Shown here piece by piece: positions 17,598-26,593 of a stretch of DNA of 64,000 bases; the stretch's first letter is position 1, and each line of letters begins with the position of its first letter. The notes under the pieces were generated by a model. It saw nothing but the letters and a program-made list of their open reading frames with translations, had not been told where the DNA came from and did no database searches. The position numbers were made by a program, and so were the translations under genes. Location: contig NZ_AUCU01000008.1 of the NCBI RefSeq assembly GCF_000429925.1, forward strand, positions 1-64,000, in the 5' to 3' direction. This DNA comes from Desulfatirhabdium butyrativorans DSM 18734. Lineage in GTDB: Bacteria; Desulfobacterota; Desulfobacteria; Desulfobacterales; Desulfatirhabdiaceae.

Positions 17598-18278
17598 ATG
17601 CTGGTCAAGAACTGGATGAGCAGGCCGGTGGTAACGATTGAAAGCAATCAGTCGATGCAGGAGGCCATTCATTTGCTGAAAACCCACCGGATCGGAAGAC
17701 TTCCGGTCCTGGAAAAGGGAAAACTGGTAGGAATCGTGACGGATCGCGATTTAAAGCGTGCCTCCGCTTCGGACGCCACTACCCTCGAAATTCACGAACT
17801 GATGTATCTGATGTCCAAAATTCAGATCAAGGATATCATGAGCCGCAAGGTGATCAGCGTGCCTGCCGATTTCACCATCGAGGAAACGGCGGAAGTGCTG
17901 CTTTCAAACAACATATCGGGTGTTCCGGTGCTCGATGCCCAGCAGATCCTGGTTGGCATCATCACCCATACGGATCTGTTCAAGGTGATTCTGTCGCTGA
18001 CCGGGATCGGGAAACGCGGAATCCAGTTTGCTTTCGAACTGGAGGACCGGCCGGGCTCCATTATGGAGGTTGCACAGGTCATCCGCTCTTTCGGCGGAAG
18101 GATGTCGAGTATTCTCACCACATATGAACATGCGCCGCAGGGGTTTCGCCATGTTTACATCCGCGCCTTCGATCTGAACCGAAAGGATGTGGCGGAGTTG
18201 AAAAGACAGTTGAAAGAAAAAGCAAAGATCATGTATATCGTCGATCATCGGGAAAATAATCGGGAGATATTGATCTAA
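17598..18278 (+). CDS. CBS-domain pair protein with C-terminal ACT domain (AcuB-like)
   Basis: 226 aa cytoplasmic protein. Two CBS motifs are evident (MLVKNWMSRPVVTIES with IGRLPVLEKGKLVGIVTDRD, then IKDIMSRKVISVPAD with ISGVPVLDAQQILVGIITHTD), which usually bind adenosine nucleotides. Residues about 142-215 look like an ACT domain (FAFELEDRPGSIMEVAQVIR). This is the layout of AcuB-type proteins. ATG 17598 follows AAAGGAGGCGCT. The next gene, a CoA-ligase/acetyltransferase fusion, starts 15 bases after the stop, so the pair may sense cell energy state and control acyl-CoA enzymes; that is inference from family precedent. Confidence 0.87.
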   Translation: MLVKNWMSRPVVTIESNQSMQEAIHLLKTHRIGRLPVLEKGKLVGIVTDRDLKRASASDATTLEIHELMYLMSKIQIKDIMSRKVISVPADFTIEETAEVLLSNNISGVPVLDAQQILVGIITHTDLFKVILSLTGIGKRGIQFAFELEDRPGSIMEVAQVIRSFGGRMSSILTTYEHAPQGFRHVYIRAFDLNRKDVAELKRQLKEKAKIMYIVDHRENNREILI

Positions 18279-18293
18279 CGAACAGGGAATTCG

Positions 18294-20780
18294 ATGGGTA
18301 TACAAGAACTTGACAAGATGTTCCGCCCTCGTTCCGTCGCTGTTGTGGGAGCGAGCCCCAACACCGCCAAGCTGGGGGGTATCGTTCTTAAAAATCTGGC
18401 CCAGCGGGGTTTTGGCGGGGACATATATCCGGTCAATCCGATTCATACGGAAATCGGCCATCTCAAATGCTATGGATCGATCACCGATGTCGAAGAGCGT
18501 GTCGATCTGGCAATCCTGGCTACGCCAGCACCCTCCCTTCCGGAAATTATGCACGAGTGCGTAAAGGCGCGGGTTCGGGGCGCCATCGTGCTCACCTCTG
18601 CCGGCAAGAAGGATGAGCGCATAGCCATCGAGCACCGGCTTCGCGCCATCTCGGCGGAGCACGGTATCCGGATCATTGGACCCAACAGCATGGGCATGAT
18701 CCACACCAAAATCCGCCTGAATGCCAGCGCCGGGCATGTCATGCCGGAAACCGGAACCATCGCCTTTCTTTCCCAGAGTGCTGCCATCTGCACGGCCATT
18801 CTCGATATGGCTGTCCATATTCCTGTCGGTTTCAGCCATATCGTCAATCTGGGGGCGGCCATCGATGTCGATTATGGCGATCTGCTGGATTTTCTCGGAG
18901 GAGATCCCCAGGTTGCCAGCATCCTGCTGTATCTGGAAAACCTGACCAACATCCGCAAATTCATGAGTGCGGCGCGCGCCGTCAGCCGGGTGAAACCCAT
19001 CATCGCCCTGAAAGCCGGCAGAACCCCGTTCGGCGCGCAATTCGCCATGGACCATACGGGCGCATCCGCAGGAGACGATGCGGTCTATGATGCCGCTTTC
19101 GAGCGGGCAGGCATTCTGCGGGTCAAGACATTCGAGGAGCTGTTCGATTGCGCGGGCATCCTGGCCGCACAGCCCCGGCCCGTTGGCTCAGGGGTTGTCA
19201 TCATCACCAATTCCGGCGGTCATGGGGTGATGGCTGCGGACATGCTCTACGAAAAAGGTGGAACCCTCACGACGCTTTCCGAAGAAACGCTCGCCAAAAT
19301 CGATGAAATCCTGGAAAGCAAATGGAGTCGGACCAATCCGGTTCACATGCCGCGGGATGCCCAGCCGGAAATCTACCAGAAAGTCGTCGAAGCCTGTCTG
19401 GGGTCTCCGGAAGTGCATGGTCTGATCGTTCTGTTCTCCCCGAATGCCCTCGTTGATGCCAATCTTGTTGCAAAGGCGGTCGTCGAAGCCCTGAAAAGCA
19501 GGCCGACCACCAATGTGACCTCCTGGCTGGGAACGGGAAGCGTGATCGGCGCCCGGACATTGTTTCACAATTCCCAAATTCCCACCTACGACACGCCAGA
19601 GAGGGCCGTCCGGGCCTACATGAACATCTGCCGGCACGGCGAGCAGATCGAAATGCTCCAGCAGATACCGCCCATTGTCAACAAACGGTTGCATTTCGAT
19701 GCCGATGCGGTACGGACCGTGCTGACACGATGCCTCCTGGAAAATCGGTTTCAACCACTTCCGGAAGAAATCGCCATCATCCTCGAGGCCTATGGGATTT
19801 CTCCGGCGATGGCTGCCGCCAAGGAACTCTCTTCTTCCCTTGCCAGTTGTCGGATCCGTATCTGTTTGAAAACGGACCCCCAGTTTGGTCCTGTCATCTG
19901 CCTCTGCCCAGAGGCTGTTTCGGATGCGGTTTTTGGCGTCCGCGCCATCGGTCTGCCCCCGATCAATCGTTTGCTGGCAAAACGGCTGATGCAGGAGGGC
20001 CGGATCTATGAGCTGCTCAGAACGTATCAGATTACCGAAAGACATCTGATCGAAAATCTGGAAGACATGATCATCCGCGTCTCCCAACTCGCCATCGATT
20101 TCTCGGAAATCATCGAGATGGATTTGGTCGTGGGGCTTGACGGCGTATCCGGTCCATGGGTCATCCAGAGCTCGCTGCAGTTGCAGCCAGCCGCTGTTCC
20201 CGCGCCGCTGCATCTGGTGATCAGCCCCTATCCCAGCCAGTATGAATCACAATTCTACATTGACGGGCTTGGCAAAGTTCTCACGCGCCCCATTCGTCCC
20301 GAGGATGAACCGCTGCTGCTCGGGCTCTTCAAATCCCTTTCCCCCCGCAGTATTTACATGCGTTTTTTCACGCCGATGCGAACATTTCAGCACAGCCTGC
20401 TGGCCCGATTCACCCAGATCGACTATGACCGGGAAATCGCCCAGGTTGCCATCCTCGAGGATGCGCCCGAAGCGGAAGCCATGCTCGGTGTTGCGCGCGT
20501 TATCGGAGAACCCAATCTGGAAAGGGGGGAGTTCGCGGTTGTCATTCGGGATGGCTATCAGGGAAAGGGAATTGGCGCCGAATTGCTCCAGCAGTGCCTC
20601 ACGATTGCCGGGAAAAGAGGCATGAAAACCATTTATGGCATCGTTCTTTCGGAAAACCTGCAAATGCTGGCCCTGGGGCGCAAGCTGGGGTTCAAGATCA
20701 CCCGGATACCGGAATCCAGCGAATATGAGCTCGTGTTCAAGCTTGATTCAAAAGACGCAAAACCGAAGGATACAGGGTGA
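18294..20780 (+). CDS. NDP-forming acyl-CoA synthetase-like protein fused to GNAT acetyltransferase
   Basis: 828 aa, the layout of Pat-type protein lysine acetyltransferases. A CoA-binding domain opens the protein (SVAVVGASPNTAKLGG, later IIGPNSMGMIH). Two ligase domains follow, with the HTGASAGDDAVYDAAF segment near residue 253 that contains the histidine phosphorylated in true synthetases. The expected ATP-grasp region (about 500-640) is weakly conserved. From about 661 a GNAT domain begins (RPIRPEDEPLLLGLF), with the acetyl-CoA loop YQGKGIGAELL. In known relatives the GNAT domain acetylates and silences acyl-CoA synthetases. It is probably in an operon with the CBS-ACT gene. Confidence 0.88.
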   Translation: MGIQELDKMFRPRSVAVVGASPNTAKLGGIVLKNLAQRGFGGDIYPVNPIHTEIGHLKCYGSITDVEERVDLAILATPAPSLPEIMHECVKARVRGAIVLTSAGKKDERIAIEHRLRAISAEHGIRIIGPNSMGMIHTKIRLNASAGHVMPETGTIAFLSQSAAICTAILDMAVHIPVGFSHIVNLGAAIDVDYGDLLDFLGGDPQVASILLYLENLTNIRKFMSAARAVSRVKPIIALKAGRTPFGAQFAMDHTGASAGDDAVYDAAFERAGILRVKTFEELFDCAGILAAQPRPVGSGVVIITNSGGHGVMAADMLYEKGGTLTTLSEETLAKIDEILESKWSRTNPVHMPRDAQPEIYQKVVEACLGSPEVHGLIVLFSPNALVDANLVAKAVVEALKSRPTTNVTSWLGTGSVIGARTLFHNSQIPTYDTPERAVRAYMNICRHGEQIEMLQQIPPIVNKRLHFDADAVRTVLTRCLLENRFQPLPEEIAIILEAYGISPAMAAAKELSSSLASCRIRICLKTDPQFGPVICLCPEAVSDAVFGVRAIGLPPINRLLAKRLMQEGRIYELLRTYQITERHLIENLEDMIIRVSQLAIDFSEIIEMDLVVGLDGVSGPWVIQSSLQLQPAAVPAPLHLVISPYPSQYESQFYIDGLGKVLTRPIRPEDEPLLLGLFKSLSPRSIYMRFFTPMRTFQHSLLARFTQIDYDREIAQVAILEDAPEAEAMLGVARVIGEPNLERGEFAVVIRDGYQGKGIGAELLQQCLTIAGKRGMKTIYGIVLSENLQMLALGRKLGFKITRIPESSEYELVFKLDSKDAKPKDTG

Positions 20781-20797
20781 AGGAATCGTGACGCGGT

Positions 20798-21055
20798 TTT
20801 GGGATTTCGGCAGGTTCCAACCCTCTCCCGCCAAGTGCCGGATTTCGCCGGGGTGACGACTTTTTGCGAGTCCAACCCATTTCCATGATGGACTATTCTC
20901 CCATCGTGAAAATTGGTGGGCAGTCGGCAGCCTCCAGTGGGCAGTGGGCGGTCTGCAGGGGCGACCGGCCGGTCGCCCCTGCTTGGCCCAGCGTAGGCCA
21001 ACGTTCTGGATTCCACCCGCCGCGGGCGGGATTTCGCCGGAATCCCCCATGCACC
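20798..21055. repeat. REP/palindromic repeat cluster
   Basis: Between the acetyltransferase and HD genes lie a REP half (GGATTTCGCCGGGGTGACG), a MITE-type end GACTTTTTGCGAGTCCA near 20857, and an inverted copy of the GGGCGACCGGCCGGTCGCCC element (20955-20982) ending in a REP arm near 21053. No gene is present. Confidence 0.8.
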
Positions 21056-21122
21056 CCGGGTTTCACCCCGGTTAATGAAAGTCGCAGGAGCAAGCTACAA
21101 AAAATGGGAACGATCCGCTTTC

Positions 21123-21157
21123 TTCTGACTTCTGACTTCTGACTCCTGACTCCTGAT
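21123..21157. repeat. Heptamer tandem repeat (TTCTGAC/TCCTGAC)
   Basis: About five copies of a 7-base unit, three TTCTGAC then TCCTGAC types. The same unit, more uniform, forms the array at 26011-26063. Confidence 0.85.
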
Positions 21158-21177
21158 ATTCGGCTTTCGCCGGAATG

Positions 21178-21999
21178 TCAGGTTGGATTTTCATCGACAG
21201 CGGTGGCGACACCGCCGTGAACATTTCTGGTTAATGGCGGATCTGCGATATACCGAAGCGCCTCCTGAACGGCAGCCCGGATTTCAGGGGCATCCGGGAG
21301 TGTTTCGGCGATGGCCTCGATGTAGCCGCGTTCCTGCACGATACGGAAGGATTCCCCACAGTTCAGGTCATACACCCATCCGATCTGCAGCAGCTTGAAG
21401 TCATTGAGTGTCCGCATGTCCGCAAGTCTGGCGAACCGGTGGCTCATCAGCGCTTCGAGAATTTTCGGGTTCCACTCGGCCGTATCCGGCAAGTCCAGCT
21501 CGACGGTCTTGTTGGATGTGCGATCCTTCCGATGGTAATAGGTCGTCACCACCCGCCAGATATCCAGCTTGTCCGCATCCCGAATCAGTTGCATCAGGGT
21601 GCGCTCGATTCCCGTTGAGGAAAGGGGCAGCTCTGCCGCATTGTGGAACGCGATGGCCCGCAAAACGATGCGCCTTGCCTGATCGGGCAATCCTGCAAGC
21701 ACCTTGTACCTGGCAAGCACCCGGACACCGAGCAATGCGTGGTTGACCGATTTGCGATCGGAGAAGGTCCGGTACTTCCGGTATTGTTCAAACCGGCCAA
21801 TATCGTGAAACAGGGCGATATTATCGGCAAGTCTGCGATTTTCCGCATCGAGACACAAGGCGGCGCAGAGCCTTTCCATATTTCCCCGAACACATCGGGT
21901 ATGGACTTCCTTGAGTTCGATATTGCGGTCGTCTTCTTCGATACCGGTATAAAATCCCCGGACGTAATCCGAAAACCAGTCTTCTGGATCCATACTCAT
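21178..21999 (-). CDS. HD-domain phosphohydrolase
   Basis: 273 aa cytoplasmic HD-superfamily hydrolase. The metal motif is visible as NIALFHDIGRFEQYRKYR, with an upstream His (EVHTRCVRGNMERL), a downstream AIAFHNA and a late acidic LIRDADKLDIWR. These are the H..HD..H..D ligands of the family; the substrate (a nucleotide or cyclic dinucleotide) is unknown. Its ATG overlaps the mscL stop in the ATGA arrangement, so it is probably translated with mscL. The 3' end abuts a repeat. Confidence 0.85.
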   Translation of the reverse strand: MSMDPEDWFSDYVRGFYTGIEEDDRNIELKEVHTRCVRGNMERLCAALCLDAENRRLADNIALFHDIGRFEQYRKYRTFSDRKSVNHALLGVRVLARYKVLAGLPDQARRIVLRAIAFHNAAELPLSSTGIERTLMQLIRDADKLDIWRVVTTYYHRKDRTSNKTVELDLPDTAEWNPKILEALMSHRFARLADMRTLNDFKLLQIGWVYDLNCGESFRIVQERGYIEAIAETLPDAPEIRAAVQEALRYIADPPLTRNVHGGVATAVDENPT

Positions 22000-22427
22000 G
22001 GGCGGTTCTTCAACAAATCCCGAATCTCCGTCAGCAACTGCTGATCTGTGCTCAACACAGGCTCAGGTGCTGGGGCAGGTGGAGCTTCCTGTTTTTTCTC
22101 CTTCATGAGCCATCCAAGGAACTTGACGATAAACAGAAAGAGGGCGGCTGCCACGATCAGGAAATTCACCACTTCTCCCAGAAACAATCCGTAGGGGATT
22201 TCCTTGGTGCCTATGATGAGCTTCCAACCCAGATATCCCTGTTGACTGGGTAACAGAAGGCTGACCAGCGGCATGATGATTTGTTTGACCAGTGAATCGA
22301 TGATTTTGCCGAAGGCTGCACCGATGATCACGCCGACAGCCATATCGATGACATTGCCTTTGAAAGCGAATTTTTTGAATTCATCGAACAGGGTGGTGGC
22401 CGTTTTCCTCGGATCGATCGATATCAT
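21996..22427 (-). CDS. mscL: Large-conductance mechanosensitive channel MscL
   Basis: 143 aa inner-membrane channel that opens under hypo-osmotic stress. The first helix region is typical (FAFKGNVIDMAVGVIIGAAF, then GKIIDSLVKQIIMPLV), and the second is FGEVVNFLIVA-like (LGEVVNFLIVAAALFLFIVK), followed by a charged, Pro/Ala-rich tail and a C-terminal helix (TEIRDLLKN). ATG 22427 follows AAGGAGGATTTCC; the longer in-frame start is not supported. The HD-domain gene follows with a 4-base overlap. Confidence 0.95.
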   Translation of the reverse strand: MISIDPRKTATTLFDEFKKFAFKGNVIDMAVGVIIGAAFGKIIDSLVKQIIMPLVSLLLPSQQGYLGWKLIIGTKEIPYGLFLGEVVNFLIVAAALFLFIVKFLGWLMKEKKQEAPPAPAPEPVLSTDQQLLTEIRDLLKNRP

Positions 22428-22668
22428 GGAAATCCTCCTTATTCCAGTTCGCATTCAAACTGATACCTTTGTCAGCTTCGCTGCGCCGCGATTCGACGTA
22501 CTGAATGTACGGTCTCATCGCTGCTCGCTTGCTTTCGCGGTCTCAGCTCGAATGCTTGCTGGAATATCATTTTGAAAGCAAAATGGAATTAGTGTGAAAA
22601 TGCGCCGTTGCGAACTGAAGCGAGATCGGAAATTCGGGAACGTATCCCTGCTTTCCTTCGACAGACAT

Positions 22669-24510
22669 TTACAACCCGAGCTGTTGCAGCTTTTCCGCTG
22701 TCGGCTTTCCGTCCTGGCTCCAGCCGCGTAATGGATAATAGGCATCGAGCATTTCCGAAAGATGGCAGACCATGCCCTTGGCCGGTCCATCGGGCATGGG
22801 ATCGCTCACGATGCGGGGCGGAAGGGTATCGTGGCTTCGGTCAAAGCCCGCTCGCATCAGAAAGAGTCTCTCGGCATTGAAGATGCGCTCCCCTGCCTGC
22901 TCTAGCTCTTCCAGGGTGTAACCTGCGCCGGTTGCGGCATTCAGGAGTTCGAGAATACCGGTTGGCCGAACATCGAGTGTGCCGTCCATGAGATACCGGA
23001 CGCTGAAGAACACGCAAAGCCCTGCCGCATCGATAATGGAAAAGGCATCCTGCCATTTGGCGACCAGTTTGGCCTTGTCCTGCCAGCTCAGGGGATCGAT
23101 GGCATAGGGTACACCGAGCAGCTCACAGTAAGCCGTATCCCCCCGCATGTGCGAGGCGCCCATCGGCGATGTGGCGTAGGCAAGTCCCATTCCCTGGCTG
23201 CCCCTTGGATCGTAGCCTGCAAAATCCACCCCTTTGGATACCATGGCAAGCTCCGGATGGCCGTATCTGGAGGCAAGCCGGAAACTGCCCTCGGCAAGCC
23301 GGTCACCGAAATCCGTGCGGAAAGCCGTCTGTTTCACCAGTTCGACCAGCGCGGCCCCATCGCCCCAAACCAGCGGAAAGCCAGTAACCGAGGCATCGAT
23401 GACCTGCTTCTCGTACAATTCCATGGCGCAGGCAACCGCCGAGCCCATGCTGATGGTGTCGAGCCCCAATTCGTTGCACAGATAATTCGCCTTGGTAAGC
23501 GCTGCCAGATCGCTGATGCCGCAATCCGATCCGAGTGAATAAATGGTTTCGTATTCCGGCCCTTCCCCTTCTCCCTGAAACGGTCCTTCGGGAATGCGGG
23601 TCACCCTGCCGCAGGCAATCGGGCAACTGAAGCAGGGCTTCGATTTCACCAGGAACCGCTTGGTGAGCGTTTCACCGTAAATGGCTTCCCAGCCTTCAAA
23701 TTGTCCGGTCCGGAAATTGCGCGTCGGGAACACCCCGCGCTGCTGGGTTGCCGCTGCCGTAATGGCCGTTCCGTGCGTGCGCAGGGCGGGCGGCAGTTTT
23801 TGCGCAGCGATTCTGAATCGATCCCGATACCGGGCGTTGGCTTCCTTGAAGGCTTGCGGATCGGCCAGAGCAACTTCCGAGGCTCCCCGAACCACAATGC
23901 CCTTGAGCTTTTTGGCGCCCATGACGGCGCCGACCCCGCCCCGCCCTGCCGCACGATCGCGGTCGTTCATGATGGCTGCAAACAGAACCCGGTTCTCTCC
24001 CGCCGGTCCGATGACGGCGGTTTTGGCCTTCTCATCCGTCTCGCTTCGCAGGATATCGTCCGTCTCATGGGTGGTTTTTCCCCAGAGATGCGCGGCATTG
24101 CGCAGTTCGGCCCTTTCCCCGTCGATCCAGAGATAAACCGGCTCTGCCGCAACCCCTTCCACGATGATCATATCGTACCCGGTTTTCTTGAGTTCCGCCG
24201 GAAAATATCCCCCGGAGTTCGAAACCGTGATGGCGCCGCTCAGGGGCGATTTGGTGGTAATCACATAGCGGGCGCCGGTAGGCGCAGCCGTTGCCGTCAG
24301 TGGTCCGCAGGCCATCATCAGCTTGTTCTCCGGCCCGAAGGGATCACAGGCCGGGTCGACTTCCTTCAGCAGGTAGCGGATCCCCCATCCGCGTGCGCCG
24401 ATAAAATCCCGGGCAAGATGGGGATCGATCGATTCTGCCGCAATACGTCTCCTGCTCAGGTCCACCCGAAGCAATTTTCCCCGCCAGCCGAACCATTTCG
24501 TTTCCGTCAT
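22669..24510 (-). CDS. Aldehyde ferredoxin oxidoreductase family enzyme (first copy)
   Basis: 613 aa tungsten/molybdenum bis-pterin enzyme that oxidises aldehydes to acids with ferredoxin. The N-terminal domain (LLRVDLSRRRIAAESI, FIGARGWGIRYLL, TTKSPLSGAITVSNSGGYF) and the RAAGRGGVGAVMGAKKLKG block fit AOR proteins. The 4Fe-4S cluster cysteines are in CFSCPIACG near residue 292-299, with the distal Cys in DAAGLCVFFSV. Length is standard. A ferredoxin gene lies divergently 425 bases away, and a second AOR-family gene is at 26594-28501. Physiological substrate unknown. Confidence 0.92.
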   Translation of the reverse strand: MTETKWFGWRGKLLRVDLSRRRIAAESIDPHLARDFIGARGWGIRYLLKEVDPACDPFGPENKLMMACGPLTATAAPTGARYVITTKSPLSGAITVSNSGGYFPAELKKTGYDMIIVEGVAAEPVYLWIDGERAELRNAAHLWGKTTHETDDILRSETDEKAKTAVIGPAGENRVLFAAIMNDRDRAAGRGGVGAVMGAKKLKGIVVRGASEVALADPQAFKEANARYRDRFRIAAQKLPPALRTHGTAITAAATQQRGVFPTRNFRTGQFEGWEAIYGETLTKRFLVKSKPCFSCPIACGRVTRIPEGPFQGEGEGPEYETIYSLGSDCGISDLAALTKANYLCNELGLDTISMGSAVACAMELYEKQVIDASVTGFPLVWGDGAALVELVKQTAFRTDFGDRLAEGSFRLASRYGHPELAMVSKGVDFAGYDPRGSQGMGLAYATSPMGASHMRGDTAYCELLGVPYAIDPLSWQDKAKLVAKWQDAFSIIDAAGLCVFFSVRYLMDGTLDVRPTGILELLNAATGAGYTLEELEQAGERIFNAERLFLMRAGFDRSHDTLPPRIVSDPMPDGPAKGMVCHLSEMLDAYYPLRGWSQDGKPTAEKLQQLGL

Positions 24511-24589
24511 GTTTTGCCTCCATTATCGGTACAAGTTCCAAGTTCCAAGTCCCTGTCATTTACTTGAAATGGCAGACCGTCTCTGCAAC

Positions 24590-24673
24590 GTCACCCCGGC
24601 GAAATCCTGCCTATGGCAGGAGGGGTCCATAACGCATTTGAAATGCATGGATTCCGGCTTTCGTCGGTATGAC
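24590..24673. repeat. REP-type inverted repeat
   Basis: GTCACCCCGGCGAAATCCTG at the left pairs with a GGATTCCGGCTTTCGTCGG end at the right. It belongs to the same family as copies at 51689, 53519, 56069, 58718 and 63027. The rest of the 24511-24935 gap shows no gene. Confidence 0.75.
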
Positions 24674-24935
24674 GCAAAAGGAATTTTGCCTTTGGCGATT
24701 TGTGTATCCATATCACAACCCGGCTCGATATGCCAAGATCAGTAAAGAAAATTTGGTGATGAAGAAACTCCGCTTTTTGAAAGACTATTTTGAAAAGGTT
24801 GCGCCCACGTTTTTGCCTTGACTCGTCATTTCGATTGGTATAAGGACGAAAACCAAAAACTGGAATACTCTTGTGACTATCCAGTGGCGAGCGTTTCGCC
24901 GATTTATTCAATCATCAGGAAAGGAGGCGTATCTA

Positions 24936-25124
24936 ATGGGATTCAATCCGATCGTGGACGAGGACAAATGTCAGGGTTGTGAACAATGTGTGGATGTTTG
25001 TCCGGTTGAAGTGTATGAAATGGTGGATGGAAAATCGCATCCGGTCAATGCGGAAGAATGCCTGGGTTGTGAAAGCTGCGTAGAGGTTTGTGAAGCGGGC
25101 GCCATCACCATCGAAGAGACCTGA
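24936..25124 (+). CDS. 2[4Fe-4S] ferredoxin
   Basis: 62 aa ferredoxin with two clostridial-type cluster motifs, CQGCEQCVDVCP and CLGCESCVEVCE, so it can carry two 4Fe-4S clusters as a small soluble electron carrier. ATG 24936 follows a strong AAAGGAGG. It sits between two AOR-family genes that need ferredoxin and ends in a strong terminator, so it is probably its own transcription unit. Very acidic, as usual for such carriers. Confidence 0.93.
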   Translation: MGFNPIVDEDKCQGCEQCVDVCPVEVYEMVDGKSHPVNAEECLGCESCVEVCEAGAITIEET

Positions 25125-25150
25125 TTTCACTTCGATCGTCCAGGAAACAC

Positions 25151-25196
25151 GAACCGGTTCTGGAAGCCATCCTGGTTTCCAGAACCGGTTCTTTGT
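25151..25196 (+). terminator. Rho-independent terminator after ferredoxin
   Basis: A perfect 15-bp stem (GAACCGGTTCTGGAA at 25151-25165 with its complement at 25177-25191), an 11-base loop, then TTTGTT. Confidence 0.85.
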
Positions 25197-25214
25197 TGCA
25201 CGGAGACATGCGCC

Positions 25215-25727
25215 ATGATCCGAATCACCGATTTTGAAACCGCCATGGGAACTGCATGGATCGTGTGGCGAAGTTTTTCGGATACGATTTTGGAAATTGG
25301 TCTCCCCGGCACGCTTTCCCCTGCCGTTTTCGAACGGTATGGCATTGCGCCCATCCAGGCCGGCGCTAACGAAACCACATCGGAAGTTGATGACATCCTT
25401 CAGGCTGTTCGGCTGTATTTCGCAGGCGAAAGAAACCCCCTCCTTTCTTTCTGGCACAGGCTCGATCTGGGTTCCCTGACGGAAAAGCAGGTCCGCGTGC
25501 TTCAGGCAGTGTATGCCATTCCATACGGCCAAACCCGAACCTATGCCGACATTGCGGCTGTCATCGGCAGCCCTGCAGCAGCCCGGTTCGTTGGAAACAC
25601 AATGGCCAAAAACCCTTTCCCGATCATCATTCCCTGTCACCGGGTCATCCGGAAGGATGGCTCCCTCGGCGGATTCGGCGGCGGAATCGATCTCAAAGCC
25701 CGGATGCTCGAAATGGAACGGCGCTGA
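25215..25727 (+). CDS. ogt: Methylated-DNA--protein-cysteine methyltransferase
   Basis: 170 aa suicide repair enzyme that removes alkyl groups from O6-alkylguanine. The active site IIIPCHRVIRKDGSLGGFGG carries the acceptor Cys141. The helix-turn-helix region (YAIPYGQTRTYADIAAVIG, then ARFVGNTMAKNPF) is complete. An N-terminal ribonuclease-like domain precedes it. ATG 25215 lies just after the ferredoxin terminator and is preceded by a GGAGA site. Confidence 0.93.
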   Translation: MIRITDFETAMGTAWIVWRSFSDTILEIGLPGTLSPAVFERYGIAPIQAGANETTSEVDDILQAVRLYFAGERNPLLSFWHRLDLGSLTEKQVRVLQAVYAIPYGQTRTYADIAAVIGSPAAARFVGNTMAKNPFPIIIPCHRVIRKDGSLGGFGGGIDLKARMLEMERR

Positions 25728-25832
25728 TATGACCTGATCCGTTCCGTATTGCGAATCCGTATTGCAACCATGTCCTTCAGTATCTCCTCACCATTTCCTC
25801 TTTTTGATATTTCCAAGAATATCGATTATCCA

Positions 25833-25953
25833 GAGCCAATTGCAAAAGTGCTTCTGCGTCACCCCAACGAAAACCGCAATCCAGTTTTTTCAGTATATCC
25901 TGGATCCCGGCTTTCGCCTGGGTGACGAAATATGATGGTTTTGCAATTGGCTC
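25833..25953. repeat. 121-bp REP element with 15-bp perfect ends
   Basis: GAGCCAATTGCAAAA (25833-25847) and its exact reverse complement (25939-25953) bound a core with GTCACC..GGGTGACG arms. The same ends occur at 56069-56217, and less exact forms at 53519 and 63027. No gene is seen in 25728-26071. Confidence 0.85.
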
Positions 25954-26010
25954 AATATTCATGGCGGGGTCGCTACCCCCAGAAATCAAAATCGTTGTCA
26001 ACCGCTGTTT

Positions 26011-26063
<53 letters not shown>

Positions 26064-26071
26064 CCCAATCA

Positions 26072-26560
26072 TCACGCGCCGCAATGCTTGCGCATGACCT
26101 CCGAATATCGTTCGGAAGATTCCCGCATGCGCTGCAGGCTGTGATGGGATGTCTCCACATAATCGACGGCTTTCATGTCGCAGAAGCGCACACACTGCGG
26201 ATCGCCGTCACACAGATCGCATTTGAAAACCCGTTTGCTGTCCGGGTCATACCCCATGGCACCGAAGGGGCAGGCCGACACGCAGAGTTTGCAGCCGATG
26301 CACAGATCGTAATCGATCACCACCCTGTCGAGGACTTCATCTCTCGAGATGGCCTTTTTCGGGCAGATGGCCATGCAGGGCGCATCTTCGCAGTGCTGGC
26401 AGTGCATGGGCAGGTAAAAACCTTCCTGATCCCATTTGATGATATGAATGGCGGATTTGGCCGGGTTGCTGATCCCCATGTGCTTCACCGAGCAGACGAT
26501 TTCGCAGAGTCGGCATCCCGTGCATCGTTCTGGATCGATAACATAGATTTTCTTGGACAT
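26072..26560 (-). CDS. HybA/BamC-like ferredoxin with four 4Fe-4S motifs
   Basis: 162 aa electron-transfer subunit with several cluster-binding cysteine sets: CTGCRLCEIVCSVKH, CQHCEDAPCMAICP, CIGCKLCVSACP and CDLCDGDPQCVRFC. This is the DmsB/HybA pattern for four 4Fe-4S clusters. It lies 33 bases downstream of the second AOR-family gene in the same direction and is almost certainly its electron acceptor. Pairs of this type include BamB/BamC of class II benzoyl-CoA reductase, but similar pairs serve other AOR-type enzymes. Confidence 0.9.
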   Translation of the reverse strand: MSKKIYVIDPERCTGCRLCEIVCSVKHMGISNPAKSAIHIIKWDQEGFYLPMHCQHCEDAPCMAICPKKAISRDEVLDRVVIDYDLCIGCKLCVSACPFGAMGYDPDSKRVFKCDLCDGDPQCVRFCDMKAVDYVETSHHSLQRMRESSERYSEVMRKHCGA

Positions 26561-26593
26561 GCTGGGTATTCTCCTTTTCTATGCCGAAGTGCA

